Below are positions 18,790-28,250 of a stretch of DNA of 64,000 bases, piece after piece (the first letter of the stretch is position 1; the number at the start of each line of letters is the position of its first letter). A program made the translations under genes and the position numbers. Source of the DNA: a bacterium (GTDB lineage Bacteria > Bacillota > Bacilli > Lactobacillales > Streptococcaceae); NCBI GenBank assembly GCA_905221385.1, contig CAJNCV010000001.1, forward strand, positions 1-64,000, written 5' to 3'. The notes below the pieces were generated by a model that was given only the letters and a program-made list of their open reading frames with translations, was not told where the DNA came from and made no database searches.

Positions 18790-20019
18790 ATGCCAAATTA
18801 CAATATTCCATTTTCACCACCCGATATTACCGAAGCTGAAATTGCTGAAGTAGCGGATACCCTACGTTCTGGTTGGATCACAACAGGTCCTAAGACAAAA
18901 GAACTGGAGCGTCGCTTGTCTCAATACACACAGACACCTAAGACTGTCTGCCTCAACTCTGCGACAGCTGCTCTTGAATTGATTTTGCGTGTCTTGGAAG
19001 TGGGACCTGGTGACGAAGTCATCGTTCCAGCCATGACTTATACAGCTTCATGTAGTGTTATCACTCATGTAGGAGCAACCCCTGTCATGGTGGATATCCA
19101 AGCAGATACATTTGAGATGGACTATGATCTTCTGGAGCAAGCTATCACTGAAAAGACTAAGGTGATTATTCCGGTTGAGCTTGCAGGGATTGTTTGCGAC
19201 TATGACCGTTTGTTCCAAGTCGTGGAGAAAAAACGTGATCTCTTTACAGCTACTAGCAAGTGGCAAAAAGCCTTTAACCGTATCGTGATTGTTTCTGATA
19301 GTGCTCATGCTTTGGGATCTACTTATAAAGGGCAACCAGCTGGTTCTATCGCTGACTTTACTTCCTTCTCATTCCATGCCGTTAAGAATTTTACAACTGC
19401 TGAGGGAGGAAGTGCGACTTGGAAGGCCAATCCAGCTATTGATGACGAAGAGATGTACAAGGAATTCCAAATCCTTTCCCTTCATGGTCAAACAAAGGAT
19501 GCCCTTGCCAAGATGCAACTGGGTTCATGGGAATACGATATCGTAACACCTGCTTACAAGTGCAACATGACGGATATCATGGCTTCGATTGGTTTGGTAC
19601 AATTGGACCGTTACCCAGCTTTGCTACAACGTCGTAAGGACATCGTGGACCGCTATGATCGTGGTTTTGCAGGTTCTCGCATACGTCCATTGGCACACAA
19701 GACTGATACTGTCGAATCTTCACGCCATCTCTACATCACTCATGTAGAAGGAGCAAGTTTAGAAGAACGTAACCTTATCATCCAAGAATTGGCCAAAGCA
19801 GGAATTGCAAGTAATGTACACTACAAACCGCTTCCTCTCTTGACAGCCTATAAGAATCTTGGTTTTGATATGGCAGATTATCCAAGAGCCTATGCCTTCT
19901 TTGAAAATGAAATTACGCTCCCTCTTCATACAAAATTAAGCGATGACGAGGTTGATTACATCGTTAAGACTTTGGTGAGAATTTCCGAAGAAATCCTCGG
20001 ATCTGGAAAAAAATCATAA
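18790..20019 (+). CDS. DegT/DnrJ-family PLP-dependent sugar aminotransferase
   Basis: A 409-residue aminotransferase. It begins PFSPPDITEAEIAEV with the family substrate loop (SGWITTGPKTKELE), has the FHAVKNFTTAEGG segment holding the PLP-lysine near residue 200, and ends with the typical LPLHTKLSDDEVDYI. ATG 18790 is chosen because AAAGGAG lies 7 bp upstream; an ATG at 18763 is in frame but poorly placed. It probably converts a UDP-4-keto-6-deoxy-HexNAc to the 4-amino sugar (UDP-AATGal) used by the transferase encoded upstream. Sugar identity is inferred. Confidence 0.85.
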   Translation: MPNYNIPFSPPDITEAEIAEVADTLRSGWITTGPKTKELERRLSQYTQTPKTVCLNSATAALELILRVLEVGPGDEVIVPAMTYTASCSVITHVGATPVMVDIQADTFEMDYDLLEQAITEKTKVIIPVELAGIVCDYDRLFQVVEKKRDLFTATSKWQKAFNRIVIVSDSAHALGSTYKGQPAGSIADFTSFSFHAVKNFTTAEGGSATWKANPAIDDEEMYKEFQILSLHGQTKDALAKMQLGSWEYDIVTPAYKCNMTDIMASIGLVQLDRYPALLQRRKDIVDRYDRGFAGSRIRPLAHKTDTVESSRHLYITHVEGASLEERNLIIQELAKAGIASNVHYKPLPLLTAYKNLGFDMADYPRAYAFFENEITLPLHTKLSDDEVDYIVKTLVRISEEILGSGKKS

Positions 20020-20026
20020 AAAGATC

Positions 20027-20055
20027 TTGACAAAAAGCGGACAATAGCATATAAT
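20027..20055 (+). promoter_or_regulatory. trp operon promoter
   Basis: A consensus promoter, TTGACA (20027-20032) and TATAAT (20050-20055) with 17-bp spacing, immediately before the first T-box. Confidence 0.92.
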
Positions 20056-20064
20056 ATTCTCAAC

Positions 20065-20312
20065 AAATCAGAAAAGTAACTATTTTTGATCTTCAGGGAG
20101 CCTGTGGTGATTGTGAACAGGTGGTTGGAAGTAGTGAAATTGGGCTGATTTTAAAAATGAATTTGAAACAATGAAAATTCGGTGCGCACACCTTACAGTG
20201 CAACTTGTTGTTAGACAAGCAGAGATGTAAAGGGGATAGTCCCTTTATAATTGAGGTGGCACCGCGTTACCAACGCCCTCACATGGAAGTAGATTCCGTG
20301 TGTGGGCTTTTT
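20065..20312 (+). ncRNA. T-box leader 1 (tRNA-Trp responsive)
   Basis: The stem I base is AAATCAG (20065-20071) with CTGATTT; the specifier-loop side reads AATTGGG, giving TGG (Trp). The T-box core is TGAGGTGGCACCGCG at 20252-20266. The terminator is GCCCTCACATGGAA with TTCCGTGTGTGGGC plus TTTTT (20275-20312). GAGG of the T-box can pair with CCTC of the terminator arm as antiterminator. Uncharged tRNA-Trp should allow read-through. Confidence 0.9.
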
Positions 20313-20395
20313 CATATTATCGAATCAGCTGTATGAAAAAATCATATACTGAAACACAGGAAAGATGAAATTATCATCTAAGTTTCTAATTAAAA

Positions 20396-20641
20396 AGATG
20401 GAAAAATTACAGTCCTTTCTCTCACAGAGAGCTTGTGGTTGCTGGAAACAAGCAGAGAAAACTGTAAGGTTGGGTCCGTCTGAAACGAGAGAAGAAAACA
20501 TAATTCTCAAGGGAGTGCCCTTTATCGCACAGCCTGTTACAGAATCTTTCTGAGACAGGAATGAGAGATAGGAGAAATCCTATAATTGAGGTGGCACCGC
20601 GAATTTCGTCCTCACGCAAGTTATTTTGCGTGGGGATTTTT
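20396..20641 (+). ncRNA. T-box leader 2 (tRNA-Trp responsive)
   Basis: The stem I base AGATGGA (20396-20402) pairs with TCCGTCT, and next TTACAG with CTGTAA; the loop between carries GGTTGGG, again giving TGG (Trp). The distal AGAGAGCTTGTGGTTGCTGG element is canonical. The T-box core is TGAGGTGGCACCGCG at 20587-20601, identical to leader 1. The terminator is TCCTCACGCAA with TTGCGTGGGGA and a T run (20609-20641). No strong promoter of its own is visible, so the two leaders act in series. Confidence 0.92.
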
Positions 20642-20687
20642 CATACAGCCGCCACGAACTAGAAGTAGAACTGAAAGGGAAATTACA

Positions 20688-22049
20688 ATGGAACGAATCA
20701 TTCATGGAGATGTCTTATCACCAATCTTGGCTTATATGCGCTTAAAAGGGCAACACAAGGTGATCTTAGAGAGTATTCCGAGAGACAAGGAAACCGCTCG
20801 TTTTTCTATCCTAGCTTATAATCCTGTTTTTGAGATTAAGTTTGAAAATGGAGTCCTTTATCAAAATGGTCAAGTGATTGATCGGGATCCCTTGGATTTC
20901 CTTTATGAAGTGACTCATAAGAGCCAGCACCATTCAGATCTCCCTTTTGGTGGGGGAACTATTGGTTTTGTTGGTTACGATATGATTTCGCTCTATGAAG
21001 AAATCGGTCAAATCCCTGAGGATACCATTGGGACGCCAGACATGCATTTCTTTGTCTATGAGAGCTATATGGTCTTTGACCACAAGAAGGAAAAAATCCA
21101 TGTCATAGAGGATGCTCTTTATAGCGATCGCAGTCAAGAAGATTTGGAAAAAGCCTTGAACCAAGTGCTTGAGGAATTACGCATCCCTGCTCCAAATGAA
21201 TTTGAAGACTTGGATCTATCTCCGCTGAACTTCAAACCCCATATCGCTCCTCAGAAGTTTGAGCAAATGGTGGAAACAGCTCGTGACTTGATTCGTAACG
21301 GGGATATGTTCCAATGTGTGCTCAGTCAGCGTTTCTCAGCAGAAGTTACTGGAAATCCATTTGATTTCTATAGGAATCTTCGAGTGACCAATCCATCTAA
21401 TTACCTCTATTTCTATGATTTTGGAGATTATCAAATCATCGGTGCCAGTCCTGAAAGTTTGGTTTCTGTCAAAAACGGTATCGTGACAACCAATCCGATT
21501 GCAGGTACGCGACCAAGAGGAGCTACGGATGAAGAGGACAAGGCCTTGGCGACTGACCTGCTTTCTGATGAGAAGGAAACAGCAGAACATCGGATGTTGG
21601 TAGACTTGGGACGTAATGATATTGGTCGCATCTCTGAAACGGCAAGTGTCCAAGTCACCAAGTATATGGAAGTGGAGCTTTTCCGTTATGTCATGCATTT
21701 GACCAGCGTGGTGAAAGGGCGTTTGCTTCCCGAACTTACTGCCATGGATGCCTTGAAAGCTACACTTCCAGCTGGAACAGTTTCAGGAGCACCAAAGATT
21801 CGGGCCATGAGACGCATCTATGAATTGGAGACGGAAAAACGAGGCGTATACGCAGGAGCAATCGGCTACTTGTCTGCGACGGGTGATATGGACTTCGCCA
21901 TCGCCATCCGAACTATGATTCTCAAAAACCAAACAGCCTATGTTCAGGCTGGGGCAGGGATTGTCTACGACTCCATCGCCCAAAACGAATATCAAGAAAC
22001 CATTAACAAGGCTAAATCTATGACTAGAATTGGAGAACTAAGACCATGA
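20688..22049 (+). CDS. trpE: Anthranilate synthase component I
   Basis: A 453-residue chorismate-utilising enzyme making anthranilate with TrpG. Conserved blocks include GASPESLVSVKNG, NPIAGTRPRGATDEEDK, LVDLGRNDIGR and PAGTVSGAPKIRAMRRI. ATG 20688 is chosen: AAAGGGA lies upstream and the reading begins after the second T-box terminator, whereas the longer reading would cross it. First gene of trpEGDCFBA, with expression gated by both leaders. It overlaps trpG by 4 bp. Confidence 0.96.
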   Translation: MERIIHGDVLSPILAYMRLKGQHKVILESIPRDKETARFSILAYNPVFEIKFENGVLYQNGQVIDRDPLDFLYEVTHKSQHHSDLPFGGGTIGFVGYDMISLYEEIGQIPEDTIGTPDMHFFVYESYMVFDHKKEKIHVIEDALYSDRSQEDLEKALNQVLEELRIPAPNEFEDLDLSPLNFKPHIAPQKFEQMVETARDLIRNGDMFQCVLSQRFSAEVTGNPFDFYRNLRVTNPSNYLYFYDFGDYQIIGASPESLVSVKNGIVTTNPIAGTRPRGATDEEDKALATDLLSDEKETAEHRMLVDLGRNDIGRISETASVQVTKYMEVELFRYVMHLTSVVKGRLLPELTAMDALKATLPAGTVSGAPKIRAMRRIYELETEKRGVYAGAIGYLSATGDMDFAIAIRTMILKNQTAYVQAGAGIVYDSIAQNEYQETINKAKSMTRIGELRP

Positions 22050-22612
22050 TTTTATTGATTGATAACTATGATTCTTTTACCTATAACTTGGCGCAGTACA
22101 TTGGGAATTTTGCAGAAGTGCAGGTCTTGAGAAATGATGATCCTAAGCTGTATGAAGAAGCTGAAAAAGCAGATGGTCTGGTCTTTTCTCCTGGTCCTGG
22201 TTGGCCAGTGGATGCCGGAAAGATGGAAGACATGATTCGTGATTTTGCAGGTAAGAAGCCAATTCTAGGTATTTGTTTGGGTCACCAAGCTATCGCAGAA
22301 GTCTTTGGTGGGAAGCTAGGCTTGGCTCCAAAAGTCATGCATGGGAAACAGAGCCATATCAGCTTTGAAGCGCCATCTGTTTTGTATCAAGGCATTGAGG
22401 ATGGTCGTCCAGTCATGCGTTATCACAGTATTTTGATTGAAGAAATGCCAGAAGAGTTTGAAATGACAGCTCGTTCGACTGATGACCAAGCTATTATGGG
22501 AATTCAACACAAAAGCCTGCCGATTTATGGCTTCCAGTATCATCCAGAAAGTATCGGAACGCCAGATGGCTTGTCTTCTATTCGGAATTTTATCGAAAAG
22601 GTTGTAAAGTGA
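22046..22612 (+). CDS. trpG: Anthranilate synthase component II (glutamine amidotransferase)
   Basis: A 188-residue class I glutamine amidotransferase that supplies ammonia to TrpE. The oxyanion block SPGPGWP, the nucleophile Cys in GICLGHQAI near residue 79, and the His-x-Glu of [13 protein letters not shown] near 168 are intact. It is translationally coupled to trpE (ATGA overlap). In some organisms such a subunit also serves PabB; no pabB is nearby, so a tryptophan role is primary. Confidence 0.95.
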   Translation: MILLIDNYDSFTYNLAQYIGNFAEVQVLRNDDPKLYEEAEKADGLVFSPGPGWPVDAGKMEDMIRDFAGKKPILGICLGHQAIAEVFGGKLGLAPKVMHGKQSHISFEAPSVLYQGIEDGRPVMRYHSILIEEMPEEFEMTARSTDDQAIMGIQHKSLPIYGFQYHPESIGTPDGLSSIRNFIEKVVK

Positions 22613-22622
22613 GGAAACTAGG

Positions 22623-23627
22623 ATGAAAGAGATTATTGAAAAATTAGCAAAATTTGAAAATTTATCAGGTGTGGAAATGACGGATGTCATTGAGCGTATC
22701 GTAACTGGGCGCGTAACAGAAGCTCAGATTGCTTCTCTTCTCTTGGCCCTTAAGATGAAGGGGGAAACACCGGAAGAGCGCACAGCCATTGCACAAGTTA
22801 TGAGAGGGCATGCCCAACACATTCCAACTGAGATTCATGACGCCATGGACAACTGTGGTACTGGTGGAGACAAGTCCTTCAGCTTTAATATTTCGACAAC
22901 TGCAGCCTTTGTCTTGGCTGGTGGCGACGTTCATATGGCCAAGCACGGTAACCGCTCAATTTCTTCTAAATCGGGTTCGGCAGATGTCCTTCAAGCATTG
23001 GGTATCAATCTTGACCTCAAACCAGCTGAACTAGGTAAGGTTTTCGATAAAACTGGCATCGTCTTTCTCTTTGCTAAAAATATGCACCCAGCAATGAAGT
23101 ACATCATGCCAGCTCGTTTGGAGTTGGGAATTCCAACGATTATGAACTTGACTGGCCCACTGATTCACCCAATGGCCTTGGAAACACAGCTTCTTGGAAT
23201 TAGTCGTCCAGAACTTCTAGAAAGTACAGCTCAGGTTTTGAAAAATATGGGTCGCAAACGTGCCATCGTGGTTGCTGGACCAGAAGGGTTGGATGAAGCT
23301 GGCTTGAACGGAACAACCAAGATTGCTCTTCTTGAAAATGGAGAAATCACCTTGTCAAGATTTACTCCAGAGGATTTGGGGATGGAACGCTACGCTATCG
23401 AAGATATTCGTGGTGGCAATGCTCAGGAAAATGCAGAAATTTTGCTTAGCGTTCTTCAAAACGAACCAAGTCCATTCTTGGAAACGACAGTCTTGAATGC
23501 TGGTCTTGGTTTCTATGCTAATGGCAAGGTAAATAGCATCAAGGAAGGAGTTGCCTTGGCCCGTCAAGTGATTGCTAGTGGAAAGGCCCTTGAAAAACTC
23601 AGACTGTTACAGGAGTACCAAAAATGA
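22623..23627 (+). CDS. trpD: Anthranilate phosphoribosyltransferase
   Basis: A 334-residue enzyme joining anthranilate to PRPP. The PRPP loop is [20 protein letters not shown] near residue 76, with [15 protein letters not shown] near 105 and [11 protein letters not shown] near 175, all family hallmarks. It lies 10 bp after trpG and its stop overlaps the trpC start by 4 bp. Full length for the family. Confidence 0.96.
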   Translation: MKEIIEKLAKFENLSGVEMTDVIERIVTGRVTEAQIASLLLALKMKGETPEERTAIAQVMRGHAQHIPTEIHDAMDNCGTGGDKSFSFNISTTAAFVLAGGDVHMAKHGNRSISSKSGSADVLQALGINLDLKPAELGKVFDKTGIVFLFAKNMHPAMKYIMPARLELGIPTIMNLTGPLIHPMALETQLLGISRPELLESTAQVLKNMGRKRAIVVAGPEGLDEAGLNGTTKIALLENGEITLSRFTPEDLGMERYAIEDIRGGNAQENAEILLSVLQNEPSPFLETTVLNAGLGFYANGKVNSIKEGVALARQVIASGKALEKLRLLQEYQK

Positions 23628-24391
23628 GTCAGGAATTTTTATCACGAATTTTAGAGCAGAAGGCGCGTGAAGTTGAGCAAATGAAGCTGGAGGAAATCCA
23701 GCCCTTGCGCCAGACCTATCGCTTGGCAGAATTTTTGAAGAATCACCGTGACCGTTTGCAGGTAATCGCTGAGGTCAAGAAGGCTAGCCCTAGTCTGGGA
23801 GATATCAATCTAGATGTGGATATTGTGCAACAGGCCCAGACTTATGAAGCGAATGGCGCAGTGATGATTTCGGTTTTGACAGATGAGGTATTCTTTAAAG
23901 GGCATTTGGATTATCTACGAGAGATTTCTAGTCAGGTGCAGATTCCGACTCTCAACAAGGACTTTATTATTGACGAAAAGCAAATCATCCGTGCTCGCAA
24001 TGCAGGTGCGACAGTTATCTTGCTCATAGTGGCTGCCTTGTCAGAAGAACGCCTCAAGGAACTCTATGACTACGCTACAGATCTTGGTCTGGAAGTCTTG
24101 GTGGAGACTCACAATCTAGCTGAACTAGAAGTGGCCCACAGACTTGGTGCTGAGATTATTGGGGTTAATAACCGCAACTTGACCACCTTTGAAGTCGATT
24201 TACAGACCAGTGTAGACTTGGCCCAGCACTTTAAGGAAGGTCGCTATTACATTTCTGAATCTGCTATTTTCACAGGGCAGGATGCAAAACGAGTAGCACC
24301 ATTCTTTAATGGAATTTTGGTTGGGACAGCTCTCATGCAGGCAGAAGATGTAGCCCAGAGAATCAAGGAGTTGCAAATTGACAAAGGTTAA
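23624..24391 (+). CDS. trpC: Indole-3-glycerol phosphate synthase
   Basis: A 255-residue TIM-barrel enzyme closing the indole ring. Visible motifs are the catalytic [11 protein letters not shown] near residue 46 (Glu-Lys pair), [11 protein letters not shown] near 107, VETHNLAEL near 158 and [13 protein letters not shown] near 180. It starts with an ATGA overlap to trpD and its 3' end overlaps trpF by 14 bp. Separate from trpF, unlike the fused enterobacterial TrpCF. Confidence 0.96.
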   Translation: MSQEFLSRILEQKAREVEQMKLEEIQPLRQTYRLAEFLKNHRDRLQVIAEVKKASPSLGDINLDVDIVQQAQTYEANGAVMISVLTDEVFFKGHLDYLREISSQVQIPTLNKDFIIDEKQIIRARNAGATVILLIVAALSEERLKELYDYATDLGLEVLVETHNLAELEVAHRLGAEIIGVNNRNLTTFEVDLQTSVDLAQHFKEGRYYISESAIFTGQDAKRVAPFFNGILVGTALMQAEDVAQRIKELQIDKG

Positions 24392-24977
24392 GATTTGTGG
24401 ACTATCGACCAAAGAAGCGGTAGAAACAGCCGTTTCAGCAGGGGCAGACTACATCGGTTTTGTCTTCGCACCCAGTAAGAGACAGGTGACCTTGGAAGAG
24501 GCTGCTGAGCTGGCAAAGCTCATTCCGTCAGATGTTAAAAAGGTTGGCGTATTTGTTTCACCAAGTCGAGCAGAACTGCTAGAAGCGATTGAAAAAGTTG
24601 GCCTAGACTTGGTTCAAGTTCACAGTCAGGTTGCGGATGATTTGTTTGAGAATTTGCCTTGTGCCAGCATTCAGGCTGTGCAGGTGGATGGAGAGGGTCA
24701 TGTGCCCAATTCTCAGGCAGATTATCTACTCTTTGATGCCCCTGTGGCAGGGAGTGGCCAGACCTTTGACTGGGGTCAACTGGATACGGCAGAACTAGCT
24801 CAGCCCTTCTTTATCGCAGGTGGGCTTAATGAAGACAATGTAGTACAAGCAATTCAACACTTTACTCCCTATGCAGTTGATGTATCAAGCGGAGTGGAGA
24901 CAGATGGACAAAAAGATCAGGAAAAGATTAGAAGATTTATAGAGAGGGCAAAGAATGGCATATCAAGAACCAAATAA
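24378..24977 (+). CDS. trpF: Phosphoribosylanthranilate isomerase
   Basis: A 199-residue TIM-barrel isomerase. It begins [15 protein letters not shown] with the catalytic Cys, has [12 protein letters not shown] near 27, the catalytic Asp in [16 protein letters not shown] near 123, and the phosphate-binding [15 protein letters not shown] near the end. The start is TTG at 24378, with AAGGAG 8 bp upstream inside trpC; no ATG fits. It overlaps trpB by 23 bp. Confidence 0.94.
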   Translation: MTKVKICGLSTKEAVETAVSAGADYIGFVFAPSKRQVTLEEAAELAKLIPSDVKKVGVFVSPSRAELLEAIEKVGLDLVQVHSQVADDLFENLPCASIQAVQVDGEGHVPNSQADYLLFDAPVAGSGQTFDWGQLDTAELAQPFFIAGGLNEDNVVQAIQHFTPYAVDVSSGVETDGQKDQEKIRRFIERAKNGISRTK

Positions 24978-26178
24978 AGATGGATTTTACGGAAAATTCG
25001 GTGGACGTTTCGTCCCAGAAACATTAATGACAGCAGTTTTGGAGTTGGAAAAGGCCTACCGTGAAAGTCAAGCAGACCCAAGTTTCCAAGAGGAACTAAA
25101 CCAGCTCTTACGCCAGTATGTAGGACGTGAAACGCCTCTTTACTACGCAAAAAACTTGACCCAGCATATTGGCGGAGCCAAGATTTACCTCAAACGTGAA
25201 GACCTCAACCATACAGGAGCCCATAAGATTAACAATGCCTTGGGACAAGTTCTTCTGGCTAAACGCATGGGCAAAAAGAAAATTATCGCTGAAACAGGTG
25301 CTGGTCAGCACGGTGTGGCAACTGCAACAGCTGCAGCCCTCTTTAATATGGAATGCACCATCTACATGGGTGAGGAAGATGTTAAACGTCAAGCCCTTAA
25401 TGTCTTCCGCATGGAGCTTTTGGGAGCCAAGGTTGAGGCTGTGACAGATGGTTCGCGCGTGCTCAAGGACGCAGTCAATGGAGCCCTTCGTTCATGGGTA
25501 GCTAACATTGATGATACCCACTATATCCTTGGTTCTGCCTTGGGGCCTCATCCTTTCCCAGAAATTGTTCGTGACTTCCAAAGTGTCATCGGTCGAGAAG
25601 CTAAACAACAGTACCGTGACTTGACAGGTGAAAATCTACCAGATGCCCTAGTAGCCTGTGTCGGTGGTGGTTCTAATGCTATCGGGCTTTTCCATCCATT
25701 TGTGGAAGATGAGTCTGTAGCTATGTATGGGGCTGAAGCAGCTGGACTTGGTGTGGACACGGAGCACCACGCAGCGACCTTGACCAAGGGTTGTCCAGGT
25801 GTCCTTCACGGTTCTCTCATGGATGTGCTCCAAGATGCTCATGGTCAAATTCTTGAAGCCTTCTCTATTTCAGCAGGTTTGGACTATCCTGGTATCGGTC
25901 CAGAGCATTCTCACTACCATGATATCAAACGTGCCAGCTATGTTCCTGTGACAGACGAGGAAGCCTTGGAAGGATTCCAACTCTTGTCTCGTGTGGAAGG
26001 GATTATCCCAGCCTTGGAATCTAGCCATGCCATTGCCTTCGCAGTGAAATTGGCAAAAGAACTCGGACCAGACAAGTCTATGATTGTCTGCCTATCAGGT
26101 CGTGGGGACAAGGATGTGGTTCAAGTCAAAGACCGCTTGGAAGCAGATGCAGCAAAGAAGGGAGAAGCTCATGCCTAA
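24955..26178 (+). CDS. trpB: Tryptophan synthase beta subunit
   Basis: A 407-residue PLP enzyme condensing indole and serine. The PLP-lysine is in [15 protein letters not shown] near residue 91, the [10 protein letters not shown] loop follows near 115, and the phosphate-binding [11 protein letters not shown] is near 237. This is the TrpB1 type that pairs with TrpA. It overlaps trpA by 8 bp, keeping the two subunits coupled. Confidence 0.97.
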   Translation: MAYQEPNKDGFYGKFGGRFVPETLMTAVLELEKAYRESQADPSFQEELNQLLRQYVGRETPLYYAKNLTQHIGGAKIYLKREDLNHTGAHKINNALGQVLLAKRMGKKKIIAETGAGQHGVATATAAALFNMECTIYMGEEDVKRQALNVFRMELLGAKVEAVTDGSRVLKDAVNGALRSWVANIDDTHYILGSALGPHPFPEIVRDFQSVIGREAKQQYRDLTGENLPDALVACVGGGSNAIGLFHPFVEDESVAMYGAEAAGLGVDTEHHAATLTKGCPGVLHGSLMDVLQDAHGQILEAFSISAGLDYPGIGPEHSHYHDIKRASYVPVTDEEALEGFQLLSRVEGIIPALESSHAIAFAVKLAKELGPDKSMIVCLSGRGDKDVVQVKDRLEADAAKKGEAHA

Positions 26179-26947
26179 GACACTAACAGAAAAATTAAAT
26201 GCTATCAAAGCAGCTGGAAAAGGAATTTTCGTTCCCTATATCATGGCTGGAGACCATGAGAAATGTTTGGATGGTCTCGCTGAAACAATCCACTTTTTAG
26301 AAGATTTGGGTGTTTCAGCCATTGAAGTGGGTATTCCCTTTTCAGACCCTGTTGCAGATGGACCTGTAATCGAAGAAGCAGGTTTGCGCAGTCTAGCTCA
26401 CGGGACTTCTACCCAAGCTTTGGTGGAAACCTTGAAAACCATTCAAACAAAGGTGCCACTGGTCATCATGACCTACTTTAACCCTCTCTTTCAGTACGGT
26501 GTGGAGAATTTTGTCAAAGATCTAGCTGATACAGCGGTCAAGGGCTTGATTATCCCAGACCTGCCTCATGAACATGCCAACTTTGTAGAGCCCTTTTTGG
26601 CAGATACAGACATTGCCTTGATTCCCCTAGTTAGCTTGACGACAGGACTTGAGCGTCAGAAAGAGTTGATTGAAGGGTCTGAAGGTTTTGTCTATGCTGT
26701 TGCCATCAATGGGGTGACAGGGAAATCAGGAAATTACCGTGCAGACTTGGACAAGCACTTGGCACAATTGCATCAAGTAGCTGACATCCCAGTCTTGACA
26801 GGTTTTGGTGTATCTAGTCAAGCCGATGTCGAACGCTTCAATGCGGTGTCAGATGGCGTTATCGTCGGTTCGAAAATCGTAAAAGCTCTCCACCAAGGAG
26901 AGCCGATTGAGGACTTTATCAAACAAGCAGTAGCTTACCAAAAATAA
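26171..26947 (+). CDS. trpA: Tryptophan synthase alpha subunit
   Basis: A 258-residue TIM-barrel subunit releasing indole from indole-glycerol phosphate. Catalytic Glu is in [19 protein letters not shown] near residue 50 and Asp in the same segment; [10 protein letters not shown] near 212 binds phosphate. ATG 26171 is chosen over an upstream in-frame start because GGGAG precedes it and the protein then begins like the family. Its 3' end overlaps the converging cclA gene by 29 bp, and no terminator separates them. Confidence 0.96.
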   Translation: MPKTLTEKLNAIKAAGKGIFVPYIMAGDHEKCLDGLAETIHFLEDLGVSAIEVGIPFSDPVADGPVIEEAGLRSLAHGTSTQALVETLKTIQTKVPLVIMTYFNPLFQYGVENFVKDLADTAVKGLIIPDLPHEHANFVEPFLADTDIALIPLVSLTTGLERQKELIEGSEGFVYAVAINGVTGKSGNYRADLDKHLAQLHQVADIPVLTGFGVSSQADVERFNAVSDGVIVGSKIVKALHQGEPIEDFIKQAVAYQK

Positions 26948-27578
26948 TAAAACAAGCAGCAAGTAAGATGAAAGGCACAAAAGGAAGTCTTTCCTTTTTC
27001 TTTTGTAGGAGAAAAGCTAGGATCCCCGTCGCAGAAGCGAACTGGATCAAGATGAGTAATTCTGTCACGCTAAAGACGAGCGCACAAGAAGCCAGAAAGA
27101 GAAAATCCCCTGCACCCATGCGGATATCTATGAAATGAGCCATGATTCCAAGGATAATGAAGAAGACCATGACTAGATTCCAACCACAGAAAGCCATGAG
27201 GATTAGATGAAACGTCAGCCAGACCAGCAAGGGATATTCCTGATGGCGAAAGTCATAGATTCCTAAGGTCAGGCCAGCAGTGATGAGGATGATTTGACCC
27301 AAGGAAATCCATCCCCAAGACCAAGCTAGAAAGAGGATTCCTAAGCCGAGTTCAAAGAGGGCATACCAGAATGGATAACGAATCTTGCAGTAGCGACAGC
27401 GAAAGCGATTAAATACCTGCGAGAGGATAGGAATCAAATCCAACGGACGCAAGCGAGTCTGACAGGAATCGCAGTGACTAGCTGGTCGAATAATGGATTG
27501 CTCAGGAAAACGGTCAATGACCAAACCCAAGAAAGAAGCGAGAATGCTCCCGACAAGAAAAAAATAAAGATCAATCAT
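26919..27578 (-). CDS. cclA: Type IV prepilin peptidase for the competence pseudopilus
   Basis: A 219-residue integral membrane aspartic peptidase (PilD/ComC type) that cleaves and may methylate ComG pseudopilins. It has the zinc-binding [10 protein letters not shown] and CRYCKIRYP pairs (residues 36-70), the first catalytic Asp in YDFRHQEYP, and the second in the GAGDF (GxGD) motif near 155. The ATG is 7 nt after a perfect ComX box and has no ribosome-binding site, so a leaderless competence transcript is likely. Late competence gene by family knowledge. Confidence 0.92.
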   Translation of the reverse strand: MIDLYFFLVGSILASFLGLVIDRFPEQSIIRPASHCDSCQTRLRPLDLIPILSQVFNRFRCRYCKIRYPFWYALFELGLGILFLAWSWGWISLGQIILITAGLTLGIYDFRHQEYPLLVWLTFHLILMAFCGWNLVMVFFIILGIMAHFIDIRMGAGDFLFLASCALVFSVTELLILIQFASATGILAFLLQKKKERLPFVPFILLAACFIIFGKLLLV

Positions 27579-27585
27579 ACTTATC

Positions 27586-27593
27586 TATTCGTA
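27586..27593 (-). promoter_or_regulatory. ComX (cin) box driving cclA
   Basis: On the minus strand TTTTTTACGAATA contains a perfect TACGAATA preceded by the usual T run. It ends 7 nt before the cclA ATG. Confidence 0.93.
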
Positions 27594-27647
27594 AAAAATA
27601 GGAGAAGTAGTATAATGGAGAAACATAGATAAGATGGTGAGGTCAAG

Positions 27648-28103
27648 ATGATGATTCGTTTTGAAGAAAATGTGAGCACAGAAAATGCTCAGCACGTATG
27701 CCAATGGTCCAACTCCCTTGGCAAATCCTTTCAAGAACAATGGATGGGAACAATGATTCCTTTTCCCTTGACAATTCAAGTCTTGCAAGATTTGGAAGGA
27801 ATCTTTTCAATCTTTGATGGACAAGAGTTTGTGGGGCTTATCCAGAAAATCAGGCTAGAAGACAAAAATCTTCATATCGGGAGATTTTTTATCAACCCCC
27901 AGAAACAGGGGCAAGGCTTAGGTAGCCAGGCTTTAAGGAAATTTGTTAGTTTGGCCTTTGAAAATGGAGACATAGATACTGTCTCTCTAAATGTCTACGA
28001 GACAAATCAAAGAGCCAAGCACCTCTATCAAAAAGAAGGATTTGAAATCGTTCAGATGGTTGAAGAACCTATACGAAAATACGTTATGAAAAAGGGGAGA
28101 TAG
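27648..28103 (+). CDS. GNAT-family N-acetyltransferase
   Basis: A 151-residue GCN5-type acetyltransferase. The acetyl-CoA loop motif A is seen as NPQKQGQGLGSQALRKFV near residue 83 (Q-x-x-G-x-G), followed by LNVYETNQRAKHLYQKEGF, the usual motif B. A TATAAT at 27612-27617 probably serves as its -10 element. The substrate cannot be told. It is divergent from cclA and is found in the same place in pneumococcus. Confidence 0.85.
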   Translation: MMIRFEENVSTENAQHVCQWSNSLGKSFQEQWMGTMIPFPLTIQVLQDLEGIFSIFDGQEFVGLIQKIRLEDKNLHIGRFFINPQKQGQGLGSQALRKFVSLAFENGDIDTVSLNVYETNQRAKHLYQKEGFEIVQMVEEPIRKYVMKKGR

Positions 28104-28142
28104 AAGACGAAGAAGATGGGGAAAGCAGCTTTAAAATCATAA

Positions 28143-28188
28143 AAAACGCATAATATCAGGTGTTAGAAAACTTGATACTATGCGTTTT
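28143..28188. terminator. Intrinsic terminator after the acetyltransferase gene
   Basis: AAAACGCATA pairs with TATGCGTTTT, with an inner TATCA/TGATA stem. It lies between convergent genes. Confidence 0.85.
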
Positions 28189-28250
28189 ATTATAGAGGGA
28201 TTTACTGGATTTTCTCTACAACTTGAGTTTATATCCAACTTTTCTTTCTA

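Noticed and set aside
24378-24380. An ATG start for trpF
   Set aside because: No in-frame ATG precedes the catalytic Cys region; TTG 24378 with AAGGAG upstream is the only good start.
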